From: Drosophila pseudoobscura
Taxonomy: Eukaryota; Arthropoda; Insecta; Diptera; Drosophilidae
DNA: 64,000 nt
NCBI RefSeq assembly: GCF_009870125.1
Contig: NC_046683.1
Location: 40,687,869-40,751,868, forward strand
Reading direction: 5' to 3'
Positions 1-12,900 of the stretch are shown here, one piece after another (positions within the stretch are counted from its first letter, which is position 1; the number at the start of each line of letters is the position of its first letter). The notes below the pieces were generated by a model, which was not told the origin of the DNA, did no database searches, and was given only the letters and a program-made list of their open reading frames with translations. A program made the position numbers and the translations under genes.

Positions 1-867
1 TAACTTCAGCTTCTTAACTCAATAAAAACGCCAACACTTGGACAGTGCGAACAGACAAGACGAGACGAGACTCGGATCCGGCCTAACGAGCCATCAGCCA
101 GCGTCCCCTGCCCCAAGTCTCTGCCGTGGTCTACTTCCCCTGCCCCGAACAGCACTCGACCGTTGCGGCGGCAAAGATTTTCGGATAAAGTTAATTACAA
201 CTCATTGGGCATGCGGGACGAGAGAGAAGGGAGAAAGGAAGGAAGGGGAAGGGGAAGGGAAAAGTTAAGTTCTTACGATGGAGAGTGTTCCCATCCTCAG
301 ATCCGTCCACAGATTCTCTGATGGAGCAATTAACAATGAAACTACACTTTCTAATTGGATGAAAAGCTTTGCAAGTTTTCCTTCCGTTTTCCATTCTTTC
401 TTGGCGGCTATCCGATGTGCTTCCTTTAACAGCCGCCGCGCTCGAAAGGCGGAGATAGGATGATGGCCTGTCCATCCGTCCGTCCGTCCGTCCGTCCGTC
501 CACTTAAAAAAGCCCACTGATGAACTGAATGGTACTCGGATCTGACACGACTACAGCAGGAAGAAAACGTACTGTCCATTCGAATCTTTAGCTTTCAATG
601 TCAGCATTTGGACTGCAATTGTTTGCAAAATCGAAAAATTATAAGAAATTCTACCGGCTAGTCGTAATGTTCGTGTTATATGAACTACGAGATGTTTCTG
701 CAATGTTCATGATAGGTCCTGGGGCCTACCTATGTATATTGGATTCAAAACAGCTAAAAAACTACTGGATCCAAATGATTTTTACGTAGAGGGAAACTGT
801 GTATCGGGATCTTGATGCCGAGACACTTGTGCCTTATCAGTTCGATTTGCAGTAACTACGCAAGCCT
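1..867. other. Intergenic DNA, no gene seen
   Basis: No supported gene. The overlapping open frames on both strands have no signal peptide, recognisable domain or flanking splice sites. The only structured part is a (GTCC)n microsatellite at about 475-501, which resembles the microsatellite inside DINE elements but has no DINE flanks here. The left edge may belong to something outside the window. Confidence 0.6.
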
Positions 868-985
868 CTTCCACGCTCTTATTCATACTCACTCACACGC
901 TCTTTCTCGTGGAGTGAGCGCTCTTTGGCGGAGGGGAGCGAGGTGTAACTTCTGGTGTTGGACAGAGAGTGGCATATGTAGCGGT
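868..985 (+). repeat. DINE-1-type element fragment
   Basis: The stretch contains TCACACGCTCTTTCTCGTG followed by TTTGGCGGAGGGGAGCGAG and then TGGTGTTGG. The same order occurs, on either strand, at about 7,700-7,780, 31,205-31,270 and 58,480-58,540. It corresponds to the 3' part of the DINE family in this window. The 5' end and the microsatellite are missing, so this is a truncated copy. Confidence 0.6.
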
Positions 986-1179
986 ATATAAATCCGAAGT
1001 GGAAACAGATTAAATATTTTACCTTTCTTATCAAATAGGTCATTATGTGGTCATATCCTCTAGACAACCAAATCGGCTTTCACACTTTCACTTTGCAAAC
1101 ACTTTCCGATTTACTTTTGAAAACGGAAAAATTGGTGCTCCTGTTATCGCAAAACGCAAAACTGTTCCGTTTTCTGTAG

Positions 1180-1265
1180 CATTTTGGAGGATACGCACGC
1201 ATCACAGGAGAGCGGATACAACATTGGTTTGCTGTAGGTTCTATAGTCTCTGAGATCTAGGTCCT
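1180..1265 (-). repeat. DINE-1-type fragment abutting a mariner remnant
   Basis: On the minus strand the block CTAGATCTCAGAGACTATA and what follows match the second internal module of the DINE copies at 13.8 kb and 31.9 kb. It directly adjoins the mariner-like pseudogene, and the transposase similarity stops at this junction. This suggests the DINE inserted into the transposon or that a rearrangement joined the two. Confidence 0.5.
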
Positions 1266-1267
1266 CG

Positions 1268-1546
1268 AAAATATGGGCCAAATCTGGAGAATACGGTGGA
1301 TGGGGCAATTTGGCCGTGGCGACGTCGCGACGCGTCGGAGGTGTGAGCCCGGGCGTTGTCATGGTGAAAGAAAACTTTTTTCTTCTACAAATGGGACCAT
1401 TTTTTCTGTAACTCGGCGTCCAATCGTTCGATATAGTAGAGTCCCGTGATAGCTTTGCCCTTCTGCAGGTAGTCAATGCAAATCACATCCCATAAAACGG
1501 TGCCCATCACCTTATCGGCTGATAAGTCTTCGCCTTCTTCGGAGAT
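1268..1546 (-). pseudogene. Decayed mariner-like (Tc1/mariner) transposase remnant
   Basis: On the minus strand, one frame gives a run containing WDVICIDYLQKGKAITG, then a stop codon, then FFHHDNARAHTS. A different frame continues with LPHPPYSPDL. This order is the central catalytic part of mariner-family transposases: the HHDNA aspartate is the second residue of the D,D34D triad, and PYSPDLAP normally precedes the third. The copy has one in-frame stop and at least one frameshift, and it is cut just before the third aspartate where DINE sequence begins. No terminal inverted repeats were found. It is non-functional. Confidence 0.8.
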
Positions 1547-2151
1547 TTTTTTTTTTCAGTTTTATAACATCAGCGGACAAGTCCGCTTCCACACGTGGTC
1601 AAAAAACAACTACGAGTCCAAATCGTCTAAAATTTTGACAGCAGCCGTCTAAAAGAACTGCACGATAGTAAATCTCTTTTGCGATACTGGCACCATCGGG
1701 CGGTGAGGCTAAGTACTTATCAGACCACCGTCGTACATCTATCTTTACCCAAAAAAGTATAAAATATTATCTCATTCGAAGACATTTCTTGACGCGACTT
1801 CCATTCTCCAGATCAATGATGAATCCAAATATTGATGAGGTGAGTGTTTAATAAGAACTCTTTTTTTTCCAAACTTATGCACTACGCATAGGAAAATATA
1901 ACTTAATTAAAATTAAGACCATCGCTAAGAAAAGGTGCGATTTGCGGCACTTGTGCCCACGCTCATTCCTCCTAGAGACAGCTACTGTCGGTTCCTGTTC
2001 ATGTTCATGAACACCAATAAATATGCGAAAATTGCATAGCTGAAACGTTATTCGTAAAGGTTATTTCTATAATATAGTATTAGGACTATATTGATATTTA
2101 AATAAATTGTAAAAACAAAAAGAAGAAACAAAAATAATACCAACTATAACG
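1547..2151. other. Intergenic; doubtful tiny spliced unit
   Basis: Mostly AT-rich DNA. At 1,758-1,764 there is a TATAAAA, then an ATG near 1,816-1,819 opening a few codons that end in GAG before a GTGAGT donor (about 1,837). A 50-odd-base interval rich in T ends in CATAG. Splicing there would give a reading frame of only about a dozen codons, followed by AATAAA near 2,016. The parts look like a minimal fly transcription unit, but the peptide is too short to judge and chance is likely. Confidence 0.2.
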
Positions 2152-2160
2152 AAAAAAAAA
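2152..2160 (-). terminator. Pol III terminator of tRNA-Gly
   Basis: A run of nine A on the plus strand (nine T on the RNA-like strand) lies 9 bases past the 3' end of the minus-strand tRNA-Gly gene. This is the usual RNA polymerase III stop signal. Confidence 0.85.
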
Positions 2161-2169
2161 GCGTATATC

Positions 2170-2240
2170 TGCATCGGCCGGGAATCGAACCCGGGCCGCC
2201 CGCGTGGCAGGCGAGCATTCTACCACTGAACCACCGATGC
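2170..2240 (-). tRNA. tRNA:Gly-GCC: tRNA-Gly (GCC anticodon)
   Basis: Read on the minus strand, this 71-base gene folds as a cloverleaf. The acceptor stem GCATCGG pairs with CCGATGC and is followed by discriminator A. The anticodon loop is CTGCCAC with anticodon GCC. The T-arm has GGTTCGATTCC, which also serves as the internal B box. There is no intron and no mismatch in the stems I checked. The CCA end is not encoded, as usual for a eukaryotic nuclear tRNA gene. It is transcribed away from the tRNA-Val gene 111 bases to its right. Confidence 0.95.
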
Positions 2241-2351
2241 TATGCATGTAGATGGCGACAGATCAGTATTCGCCTTCCCCTCTGGCTACAGGGAGTAGGG
2301 AATCCCTCTGACTTCTCTCTAGCAGTACGCCACGACGGCGGAGATCAAGGC

Positions 2352-2424
2352 GTTTCCGTGGTGTAGCGGTTATCACATCTGCCTAACACGCAGAAGGCCC
2401 CCGGTTCGATCCCGGGCGGAAACA
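2352..2424 (+). tRNA. tRNA:Val-AAC: tRNA-Val (AAC anticodon)
   Basis: This 73-base gene has acceptor stem GTTTCCG pairing with CGGAAAC plus discriminator A. The D-arm is GTGTAGCGGTTATCAC, the anticodon loop CTAACAC carries AAC, and the T-arm contains GGTTCGATCCC. All stems pair and there is no intron. It is immediately followed by a T run. Together with the minus-strand tRNA-Gly it forms a small divergent tRNA pair, so each has its own internal promoter. Confidence 0.96.
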
Positions 2425-2431
2425 TTTTTTT
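2425..2431 (+). terminator. Pol III terminator of tRNA-Val
   Basis: Seven consecutive T directly follow the discriminator base of tRNA-Val, the standard RNA polymerase III termination signal. Confidence 0.9.
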
Positions 2432-5301
2432 CCCTTGTCAAGCTCGTTCGAGTAATTTTGTCCTCAATTTTAATGGGGGCATGGACCACATTTTTGGTGG
2501 TTGGAGCTTTGTCGGCGGAACTAAAATTATGGTAGGTTTTTCTTGGATACCTCAAAGGACAAAAAGTCCCGATTTGTTTGTTAATTCAAAACGATTAAGC
2601 GCGGCATAAGCTTTGGCTTCGACTCCAGCCGAACTTCATCGATACTCGACGCTGGAGGAGCAGCAATAAAGGTGCCGGTAGGGGCGGAGTAAGAAGCAGT
2701 ACTCAGAAAAGGAGACCCAGGAGCCAGCTGCTTCCCAACTGGCTCTTTTTAGGAACTTTCTCGGCATCCTTTACTTGGAGTCCTGCAAAGGCAGCAGCAG
2801 AGACAAATTCTTGGGCATTTTTCGAGGCTGCAGCTCCGTGGACGCTTCATATTCAATAGCAGCAAAGGCGCCGCTGACAACAAAGTCGCCAACAACAAAT
2901 TAATACAAATAGCCTGCAGTGGTCTGGGCCATAGATTACACTTTCGCAGACAGATTCGCCCTTTGCTGGGGCTGTCTCGGCCGCTGGCGAAGTCCGTTGG
3001 CTACTTCCTGCAGGGTAGCTTGGGGCAGATCCAACCGACTAGCCCCTAAGACCAAGACTAAGGCTTTATCTTTCGCTATGTATGCGGTGATATTGTGTAG
3101 AGGGTATGTTAGGGTCTCGTCCAGTGGCCGCTGCTTGTGTGTGCTCTACCGAATCCAATCCTCCCACACTTGGCCTAAGCGTTCTCTCATCGGTGGCTAT
3201 CATCTCCAATGCAGCCGCTGCCTTGCCTCCTTCCCAAAAGGCTTCTTTCTTCTGTTTGGCTCTCGGACTCGGACTCCGAGCAGGCTAATGCGCTTTAAGT
3301 ATGCGGGATAGAGACGCGCTGTGGCACTGTCTGGCATGGTGTATGTACCCCCTCTGTACGTGTATATAGTAAATTATTTATTGGCATATTTGGCTTTTGA
3401 ATCAAACACTTACGGATAGAACAGGGACAGGGACGAGGACATTGAAGGCGAAAAGTGAAAAAGTTTTAATAGAATTTCTTGTTTGATATCCTTTTTTCGC
3501 ATTGTGTTTGCTTTGAGCTGTGGCCCCAACCACAACCACAACCACAACAACAACCACAAATCCAGCTCCATCTCCAACTCTATTTCCGTCTCCGTCTCCG
3601 TCTCCAATACCAATCCCAATCCCAATCAAACTGAATCCCGCCATTTCGAGGCGTTAGTTACATTGTATCTCCTTCTTTGTTCGAGCTCCTGGCATGTTTG
3701 TCTATTTGCTGGGTCGTTTTGTTCGCACCTAATGTTTTGTTATTATTGCCCTTGGAAGTGTTTTGTTATGTTGTGTCGTGAGCCCTTGGCTCGCTCCTCC
3801 ACTTTCTTTACTTCTTTCTACTCCTGCTCCTCCTGCACGTGCACCTCATCATCCTGCTTCTCCTGCTCCTTCTGTCTGTCACATTTTAAGGCCCAAAGCG
3901 AGTCAAAAGTCTAAGAGCACACTGGCTTTGGTGTGGTCTGATTTGGTCCTCGCACCAATTACTGTGCATACGTGATGAGGAGGATGAGAAGCCTCATGCA
4001 CTCCTCTTCTCCCCCAAGGGGCGACTAGTGCTTAATCCAATTACATAATTAGTCCAACTATGCGGCCAATAAAGTCGAGAGTCCGTGCTGCTTGTCTGTG
4101 TCCGTGTCCGTGTCCGTGTCGGTGTTCATCCTGGGTGTCTGCTAAACAAATGCCATTGGTGACTGCATCGGTGGCAATCAGGTTTTTGTTACGATTCTTG
4201 TTTGTCAAACATATGATTTGATTTGGCCGAAAGCGCGCCGCTACTACATGTCGGAGGGCGGACTTTCGGGGCGGTGAGGGGAAATATGGCCAAAATATGG
4301 CGCTATAATAATTTTCAATGCAAAATTTACACATGCATAATTAATTAGTATCAAAAATTTAATACTCACACTTTGTATCTGCTTAAATATTTACACTTCG
4401 TGCCAAATTTGTATGCAAATCGCTTTGCTACAGACTGACAATAACGGGAATATTCATACACACACACACAGACAGACAGACACATAAAGAGAGAGAGAAC
4501 GAGAGACACACAAGCACCCACTCCTTCCACAGACAGACACACACACATACAGCCGCACGCGAAATGTCAGACAATTAAAAAAGCATACACCACAGGGCAC
4601 TTGCCTAGATCCTAGGCCTGGTGCTTTTGCCCTCCTGTTCGTGACGGTTCTGCGCAGATGGCCACTGCTGTGGCCCGCCACTGTGTTGGGCAAACAGAAT
4701 CGAAACGGGTTGCCTGCCGTTGGCGTTCCTATCGCTCCCTCCTGGCTGCCCCGTCGCCCTGGCCTGGCCCGGGGTGTGGGCGGATTGGACGGTGGAGCAG
4801 CTCTGTAGCCAGATGAATGAGTGGGTGGGTCGTTCTGTTGGTCGGTTGGACGGTTGGACGGTCGGACGGTCGGTCGGTCGGTTGCTGCTGGCGTTGATTG
4901 TTGTTTTTGAAAACCCTTTTGGTGTTTGCATTTAACGAACAGCGCCACAACGACACAGCAACAGAAACAGCAACAACAATAGAGCCAATATAACAGGCAC
5001 ATGGATGGATGTGGATGTGGGATGGGATAGAATGGGAGCATGAGGGACTATTTGGAGCTGGCGAGGCGAGGGCTTGGGAAAAGGAAAGGAAAGGAAAGAG
5101 GATGAAGGGTCTGGGCACTGGGGCTAATAAAAGGCTCGTTACAATGAAAACAAATCAAATCGCAGGCCAAGCCATCATCCGTCAGACCAAAAGCAAATCC
5201 AAACGAAAATGAAACACGACTAACGAATGCCACCGACAAACAGGAAGTAGTTTGAATTTCCGGTGTCATTCGGATCTGCCTATGCCCAGCCCTAGCACGA
5301 A

Positions 5302-5346
5302 CCCACACACACACACACACACACACACCCACACCCACACCCACAC
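5302..5346. repeat. (CA)n microsatellite
   Basis: An almost uninterrupted AC dinucleotide tract that shades into CCACAC units. It accounts for the overlapping Thr-His and Cys-Val frames seen here on the two strands. Confidence 0.95.
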
Positions 5347-6475
5347 CTACATGCGCTCCAGTGGATGCTCCTGCTCCTGCGTTTGCTCTTACTCTTTCCC
5401 GAATCCCCGCTCAACACACGACCGCGACTATTGCGCCTAAATTTCCAAATTGATTACCGCCGGAGAATGGTTGGGCCGGACAGCCGGACAGCAGCGGCAG
5501 AGGCAATGGCCGGGGTCAACTCGGCTTCACTTTGAAATGCCATTAAAATGTATTTACAAACGCAAATTGATAGTGATTTTGGTTTGGTTTGGTCGGTTCC
5601 AGCTCCAACTCCAGCTCCGGACATGGCCATCTCGGTGGCGATGGGTCCATGGTCGGCTTGTGGTTCCAGAGTCTCTGCTTGAGCTTTGGATTGGTTTGGC
5701 TTCGGTCTCTCGCTCTGGCTATCCACGTGTTGACGTTTCGGCTTAGCCGTCGATTTGTCAGCACGCATCGCGAGTAAACCATTCGTACGGTTCCAGGCTC
5801 CAGGTCCAGGTTCAGGTCTGCTGTGTGCTTGGGCTCCACATAAACCGCCCAGCGCCAACCAATGCATGCTCATCTCATCATTGGAGCCGCCTGCCCTTTG
5901 TGGCTTTTCAGCGATTGCGTGTGCCTATGCTCTGCTTGTGGATGGGGCCTGGATATGGGCATGGGTAGGGGTTTGGGGATGGGGATGGGGATGATGATGG
6001 GTGTGCGTGTGCGTGTGCCTGAGTATCCTGTGGAATATAAAGAGTAGTTTTTGGCACTTAGCACGTCGACAGGTTGCCGATTAGCCGTACGCACCGGGAA
6101 ACCTGTATGCCAGTGGAGGGTGGGGGATGCATTTGGCTATAGGATTGGGATACTCTTTGGCTAATGTTAAGCAGGTGATGGAGATGGAGAGGGAATGCAA
6201 ATCCCTTCTGTGTGCTTAATTGTTAAGTATTGTTGAAGTATTGTAGCCTGGGTCATCCACATACAACATGGACAGGGACATGGACTGGGCTTGTAGATTC
6301 AGCAAGGATCAGACCGAGACAAACGACGACAAAGACGACAACTTTAACAGCAATTATTCTCAAATGAAATGCAAGTTCATTTGAAATGCAATTTCTGGCA
6401 TGTGTCTAATATATGCAAACAATTTGCTTTGCTTCCAGGCAAAAAGGGACTCGGATCAGTCTATTGAATGTTTGC

Positions 6476-6507
<32 letters not shown>

Positions 6508-6905
6508 GTCTACAGCCAGAGCCCAGTACAATAGCAACAACAATGATAAATCAATATGCAAAAGAACGAGACCGCTCACGAGCCAACTTGGTAAACAAGA
6601 AGCGTGACAAAATGATAAAGTGTCGACTCCTCCATGGCAATGGCGATGGCGATGCCGATGGCTCAGAACCCAACTTAGGGCTCCGTGTGGGGGCACACAG
6701 GGTGTTTTGTGTGACACTCAGTGACAGAGGGGGAGAGCACAGCAGAGCAGAGAAAGGCAGGGCAGGGCAGAGAGTCTACCATAGCAAAGTGAGCAATAAA
6801 CATACGCGATTAAATTCATTATGAACACTTGAACAACACACAATACGAATGCGAAATGACAGACCTGATTGCATGTGTGTGTTTGCCTCTGGGTTGCCTC
6901 CTCGT

Positions 6906-6940
6906 CACACACCCACAAACACACACACACACACACACAC
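6906..6940. repeat. (CA)n microsatellite
   Basis: An AC dinucleotide tract, slightly interrupted at its left side, followed by a run of five G. Confidence 0.9.
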
Positions 6941-7492
6941 GGGGGTCGAGTCGGAGTCGGTCCCACATCAATTTAACATTGTTTTGCCGCCTTCCACCGT
7001 CTGCCGCCGGCCTGGACCTGGCCCTGGCTATGGCTCTGGCTCTGGCTCTGGCCACCCACATTGGGGCCCTGTTCGTGACTTGTGTGCTTGAGGGCTAAGG
7101 ACTAAGGCCTGTGGCTGGGCCATCGCACTTGTTATTCTTCGGTTTTTCTAATTGTATGTGCAAGTGATTGGAGTGTGCGTGTGCGATTACTAATTGCATT
7201 GCTGATATTAAATCAACATACTTCCGCACTGATTTCTCACGGAGATCCAGAACAGTCCCCATCCCATCGCACATTCTGAACCTGCTCTGAACTGTTGCAT
7301 TTGTCACACTCGAGGTGGGATTTTGAGGGCCAGCTTCCATTGGAGCAGTGGATCTTGTACGTTCGTACGAAAAATTTAATAAAAGGAAAAGAATAAAACA
7401 GTCAAATTCTAAAAAAGATGTGTATTCCTCTATGCATAGTACTTTAGTTGCCCTATATTCACAAACAGAAAAATCACAATAATCGAACTTAC

Positions 7493-7904
7493 CGTCCGTC
7501 TGTCTGTCAGTCTTGTGTGATGAGTAGTTCTCAGAGACGAGTGTAGTCTTTTTGTGGGATCCACAATTTCGCAAGACGAGAGCACCAAAACGCAGAATCA
7601 TAGAGAATGACCATATCTGATCAGATCGGATCATTATTATAGCCAGAAAGGACAAATTAAATTGCAGTGGCCACGCAACACCTTCCACGCGATTATCCAT
7701 TCTCTGTTTCTCTCTCACACACTCTTCGTCGTGCACTGTGTGCCCTCTGGCGAGATACATATGTAATACGGCTGAAGTTGGTGTGAGAATAGAAAAAAAG
7801 CGATGCCAAACGACATATAAAATATACTGCACAAATTAAATAAATAAGTTCACATATGTATGTACATATATACATACTGGCTGAGTAGAGCCGCGGCCCT
7901 TGCC
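7493..7904 (+). repeat. DINE-1-type element, 5' truncated
   Basis: It starts with a (GTCY)n microsatellite, then carries the ordered blocks shared with the copies at 13.3 and 31.4 kb: TCTCAGAGACGAG, GGGATCCACAATTTCGC, CGCAGAATCATAGAGAATG and TTATTATAGCCAG. The 3' section follows with CTCTCTCACACACTCTTCG, and the element ends with GAGTAGAGCCGCGGCCCTTG. The TATACCCGATAC 5' end is missing. A long minus-strand frame covering about 7,095-7,832 is an artefact of this element. DINEs are non-autonomous Helitron/Helentron derivatives and encode no protein. Confidence 0.75.
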
Positions 7905-8685
7905 ATGGTGGATATTTTGTTGGAAATGCCCATAAGCTCTTTATTATCAGGCTGAGTCTCTGCCTCAGCGACTTGTGTTACAAAAGAAAATCATCTGCAA
8001 AATCATCGGCATCATATTTATGAAAGATTTCCCTCTAGTTGGGTGCCTCCTGTAGCTCCTTTATTAATCTCCAGTCCACTCAAGTCCTCAAGCTTCTGCC
8101 GCTGGAGGACGAGGAAGAGAACGAGAATGCTACTGTTACCCCTAATTGGTCTAATCAACAGTTGGTGAGTGCGCGAAATTAACCATTGCCATTTGTTGCA
8201 TAATGTTCATGCTTGAACGTAGCGGCATGGGGCATGCGGCATGGGGAAGGTGTTTGGACCTGATGCGATAATTGCTGTCACAAACAGTGCACCTATGTAT
8301 CCGCCTGCAGCGAAACCATAAACCGTTGTCCCACGATCCACACATACACATGCGTATGTGGCGGTATGCACCGCATTTTGCAATTGGCTCCCAGCTCCAC
8401 TCATCCCCCCACACGGGTACGGGTACGGGCCCAGTCACGGACACGGACACCTCCCACGTTCTCTATATCCGCGAGAGCCTGACAGGCCGTGCCCGTTGGT
8501 TTAGTCAATTTTGGTTTGTCGTTTGCAGGCTGGCTGGCTGGCTGGCTTGTAGGTTGTATGTTGCAGGTTCACAGGTACACCGCGATGAGCAGCGAACGGT
8601 GATTACTTAGTAGCTGCACGTCGGCGACGGCCACGTCCACGTCCCCCTGTTGAATGCAGAGAAATGAATGCACAGAATGTGAAAT
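7905..8685. other. Intergenic, 3' flank of the protease gene
   Basis: No convincing gene. A frame on the plus strand at 8,039-8,164 is bounded by an AG after a T/C-rich stretch and by a GTGAGT donor and has an acidic stretch, but it has no start and no partner exon. The (GGCTGGCT) run near 8,530-8,548 and GGGTAC repeats near 8,413-8,427 are simple repeats. The 3' UTR of the minus-strand protease lies at the right end, with no clear AATAAA. Confidence 0.5.
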
Positions 8686-9925
<1,240 letters not shown>

Positions 9926-9941
9926 GTTGCTTTTCAGTAAT

Positions 9942-9947
9942 AACTGA
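9942..9947 (-). promoter_or_regulatory. Initiator (Inr) of the protease gene
   Basis: On the minus strand TCAGTT, a perfect match to the Drosophila initiator TCAKTY, lies about 20 bases before the protease ATG. The implied start at 9,945 gives a short 5' UTR. No TATA box is visible about 30 bases upstream, so this would be a TATA-less initiator promoter. Based on motif and spacing only. Confidence 0.5.
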
Positions 9948-12900
9948 CTGGAAACGCCAGTCGAGGCGACTGTTACCCCTACTGATCCGGAGTGTCGTAG
10001 CGTCTATATTCTAATCATCCCAGTCATTGGGTGGCGATCTGATAGGCATATGAAAAACTCCCGCACATAAATAACTGAAACGCGTAAGTGGGTGTAGGTG
10101 TGTGGGGGACAGAGGAACAGTGGGTTGTGTGTGGAGTGTGAAGTGTAGCAACAGGAAGCATTACTTACTTGGTCTACTGCGCTCTGCAGTTAGACAAATT
10201 CCGGGCGCACTTTGTCAAGTCAAAGTCAAAACACCCGCTACACCCGCCTCAACCGCTACACCCAGCCTTAGCCAGACAACCAACCGGCGACAGGGGGTGC
10301 TGGTCCTGTCAAGTTTGGTATCCCTCACTCTCCTTCCCACAGGCACCGGTTCTCGAGCCCGTTCTCTCGTCCTGCCGTCAAGTAAGTAGTTGGTTGTTTC
10401 ATGTCACTTACGAGTAAGTCGTAGCCTTTCCATGCTTTTGCCTTTGCCTTTGCCTTTGCCGGCGTGCCCGGGTGTCTGCCGAGTTGAAGGTGTTGGTCGG
10501 GGCCGTTATCATTAATTTGCAGGCTGCTTTTTACAATATTTTACAAGATATTCCTTTTCCCCTACGCTCCACACTCCATACTGATGACAGGCAAAACGAG
10601 GTCGGGGTAGACTCCCAGACCATGGTTCTCGTGAGAGAGAGCTTTTGGAGGGGTTTTGCCTCGACCAAGTTTTTAAGTTGACTTGTCATTTTGTCCGCTT
10701 ACTAAAGACAAATTTGTGCGGAACGAACAAAAAATAGTCTCCATATTTTACCAAGCGGCCCACATTCATTCATATTCACCTACAGATTCAGAATCTGACT
10801 GAGACTGAGACTGAAACTCCCACCCACCGTGCAGCAGCTTGAACATTTCCTGCGTGCTACAGGAAGCCCGGAAAGCAGGACCATTATGGAAGAGAGAGGC
10901 AATCGTATCTCTGCGTCTGTGGCCACACAAGCTTTTAATTGTCCTTCAACAATTAACAACTTTAGCAAATTTCGATCAGCCCTATGGGTTTTCAGAGCGG
11001 GAAAATGCCAAAGCACTGAGATTTATGTGATGTGAGAAGTAGAAGCAGTAGGCAGCAGCTGTGAAAATTCCCGTAGGGGCAGGGCATCCACACAATTATG
11101 GCACCTGACTGCCCTCAGATAGCAGACAGTGGACATGGACTGCCATACATATTACTTATCGGTCATGGACTACGAATCCAAGCATTGATTATTGTTGCCT
11201 TTTGCAGTTTTAACTAAAACTCATTGAGGGCCCAGGACTGCCGAATCCAAGTACCAGCCAAAAACCATTCTGACGACTCACGATTGTCGAGAGCTCAGTC
11301 GGAGGAGCTGCAGCTTCGAAAATGCCAGAGACAAAGCCGTAGTAGGAGCCGTAAATTCCGTATACTGCTTTGCCCCTCAGGACATTTTGGCTACGCTCCT
11401 GCTCTGTTTTTGTTTGCATACATTGATTGAATTTGTTCACGCCATTAAATTTGCAAATTGCTATCGGCAATTTTGCATAAACTGCACTGTAAGATTTTAC
11501 AGCACAACTTCCAGTCAGTGTCTACTACTACCCTGCACCTGCACCGGCACCTGCACCTGCATTGCTAATATCCCTGGCCCGAGCCCCGTGCCCCTGCACC
11601 GGCTTTGCCTTCAGCTACGACTTGGTCCATTGTCCGTGTGTGTGGAGGTTTCTGGCAAGGACAAGGACAGCCAGACCTGGACCAGGACCAGGACCAGGAC
11701 CAGGACCAAGTCCGGCACTCGCATACGAGTCATTAAATATTCATACGGCAAACCACGCAAAGCAACCCCAGAGTGCTGGCACTTGATGACACATTTGATT
11801 CCCGCCTGTCATCGCATCGGCCAAGTGCAAGGCCGAGCGTGTGGTAATTGCCATGGACAAGAGTCCCGCTTCAGATTCAGACTCCAGCTGGTAGCCGTCA
11901 TCAGTCTGGGATATGTTTGGATAGGGATAGGGATGATAGGGATGGTTGCGATCTGGCTAAGGACCGATTCGGGCTTGCGACCCAGCTGACCTTTGTCTGA
12001 TTCGCATATGAGAGACACAAGCACTGCTTAAAAGAAAAAGCGCTGAAAAATTTAACTTATCTGTCCTGAGGGAGCAGGAAGCAAAGCTTTTCCGCCGTGA
12101 CAGGTTGGATTGCACGGGGATTTGGCACGCGGTTCGGGATCGGTGCAAGGGGCGTGTGGAATTTCCCAAAAGTCGTTTCAAGATATTTACAATAATACTT
12201 TAACTTTAAGACGACTGTTGCCTCCGCTCCAACAAGTACATTCAGGCATTCCATTGCCTCTGAGAGGCTGTGGCAGAGGGTGTCCCAGGCGGGCTCAGTG
12301 CTGGGCCACTGGTAATATATTCACATTACCCCACTCAGCAACTCCTCCGCACTCGCAGCACTGCCCCCGTTTATTTCAGTTGCGGGCCTCTCAAATTTAT
12401 GATAAAAGTTGCGCTGAGTGGATAGCGAATGGGGCTGCCACTGCCCCTCGCGTCCCGCGGCAACATTTCAACAATTCTCATTTCGATGCAGCTCAGCCTT
12501 GGTGAAGGTCAATGGTAGCTGGGGCAGCCTCGGTCATTTCCCAGACAACCGATGGGTCCCACGATGAAGTAACCCACTGCAACTGATGCGCATATGCAGT
12601 ATTCACAGGTGAGGGTAATGTATCTGTCAGCTAAGCTCCGCTATCAAATCATAGTATTGCGTTCTCCGGTATTCGCAAATCGTAAGATTCTTTCCAATTC
12701 AAACGCGGTTGCTATTTAGCTCCCAATTTCTAAAATGAACTGGACATAGCACATAAATAAACATTTGTACTGGCAGAAAACCACTATAAACATATTTGCT
12801 GATGCTTTGAGTTTATATTTACATATTTATTTAATACATTTGCTCTTTGGGGTGTGGTCGCAAACACTAAGTTGGGCGTAAATAGTCGCTGGCGCACAGT

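Larger units (their letters stand above)
2432..7492. other. Intergenic DNA rich in simple repeats
   Basis: No gene is supported. The long open frames here run through low-complexity DNA: CCACAA repeats near 3,530-3,560, TCCGTC near 3,585-3,610, GTCCGT near 4,098-4,120, CACA/GACA near 4,460-4,560, a (CA)n tract at about 5,302-5,346, another at about 6,906-6,940, and GGTCGGTC near 4,850-4,880. They have no splice-consistent structure. Regulatory DNA may be present, but nothing specific can be named. Confidence 0.6.

Noticed and set aside
475..501. (GTCC)n tract as a DINE remnant
   Set aside because: The microsatellite alone is not diagnostic, and none of the flanking DINE blocks are present.
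7095..7832. 245-codon minus-strand open frame
   Set aside because: It runs through a DINE copy (7,493-7,904) on its non-coding side, has no domain, and its length is explained by the element.
8039..8164. Acidic open stretch bounded by TCTAG and GTGAGT
   Set aside because: Looks like an exon in isolation, but has no ATG, no neighbouring exon and lies in the 3' flank of the protease on the other strand.
11387..11989. 200-codon plus-strand open frame
   Set aside because: Composition is driven by GCACCT and ACCAGG hexamers, giving Cys-Thr and Arg-Thr repeats; no splice sites or domain.
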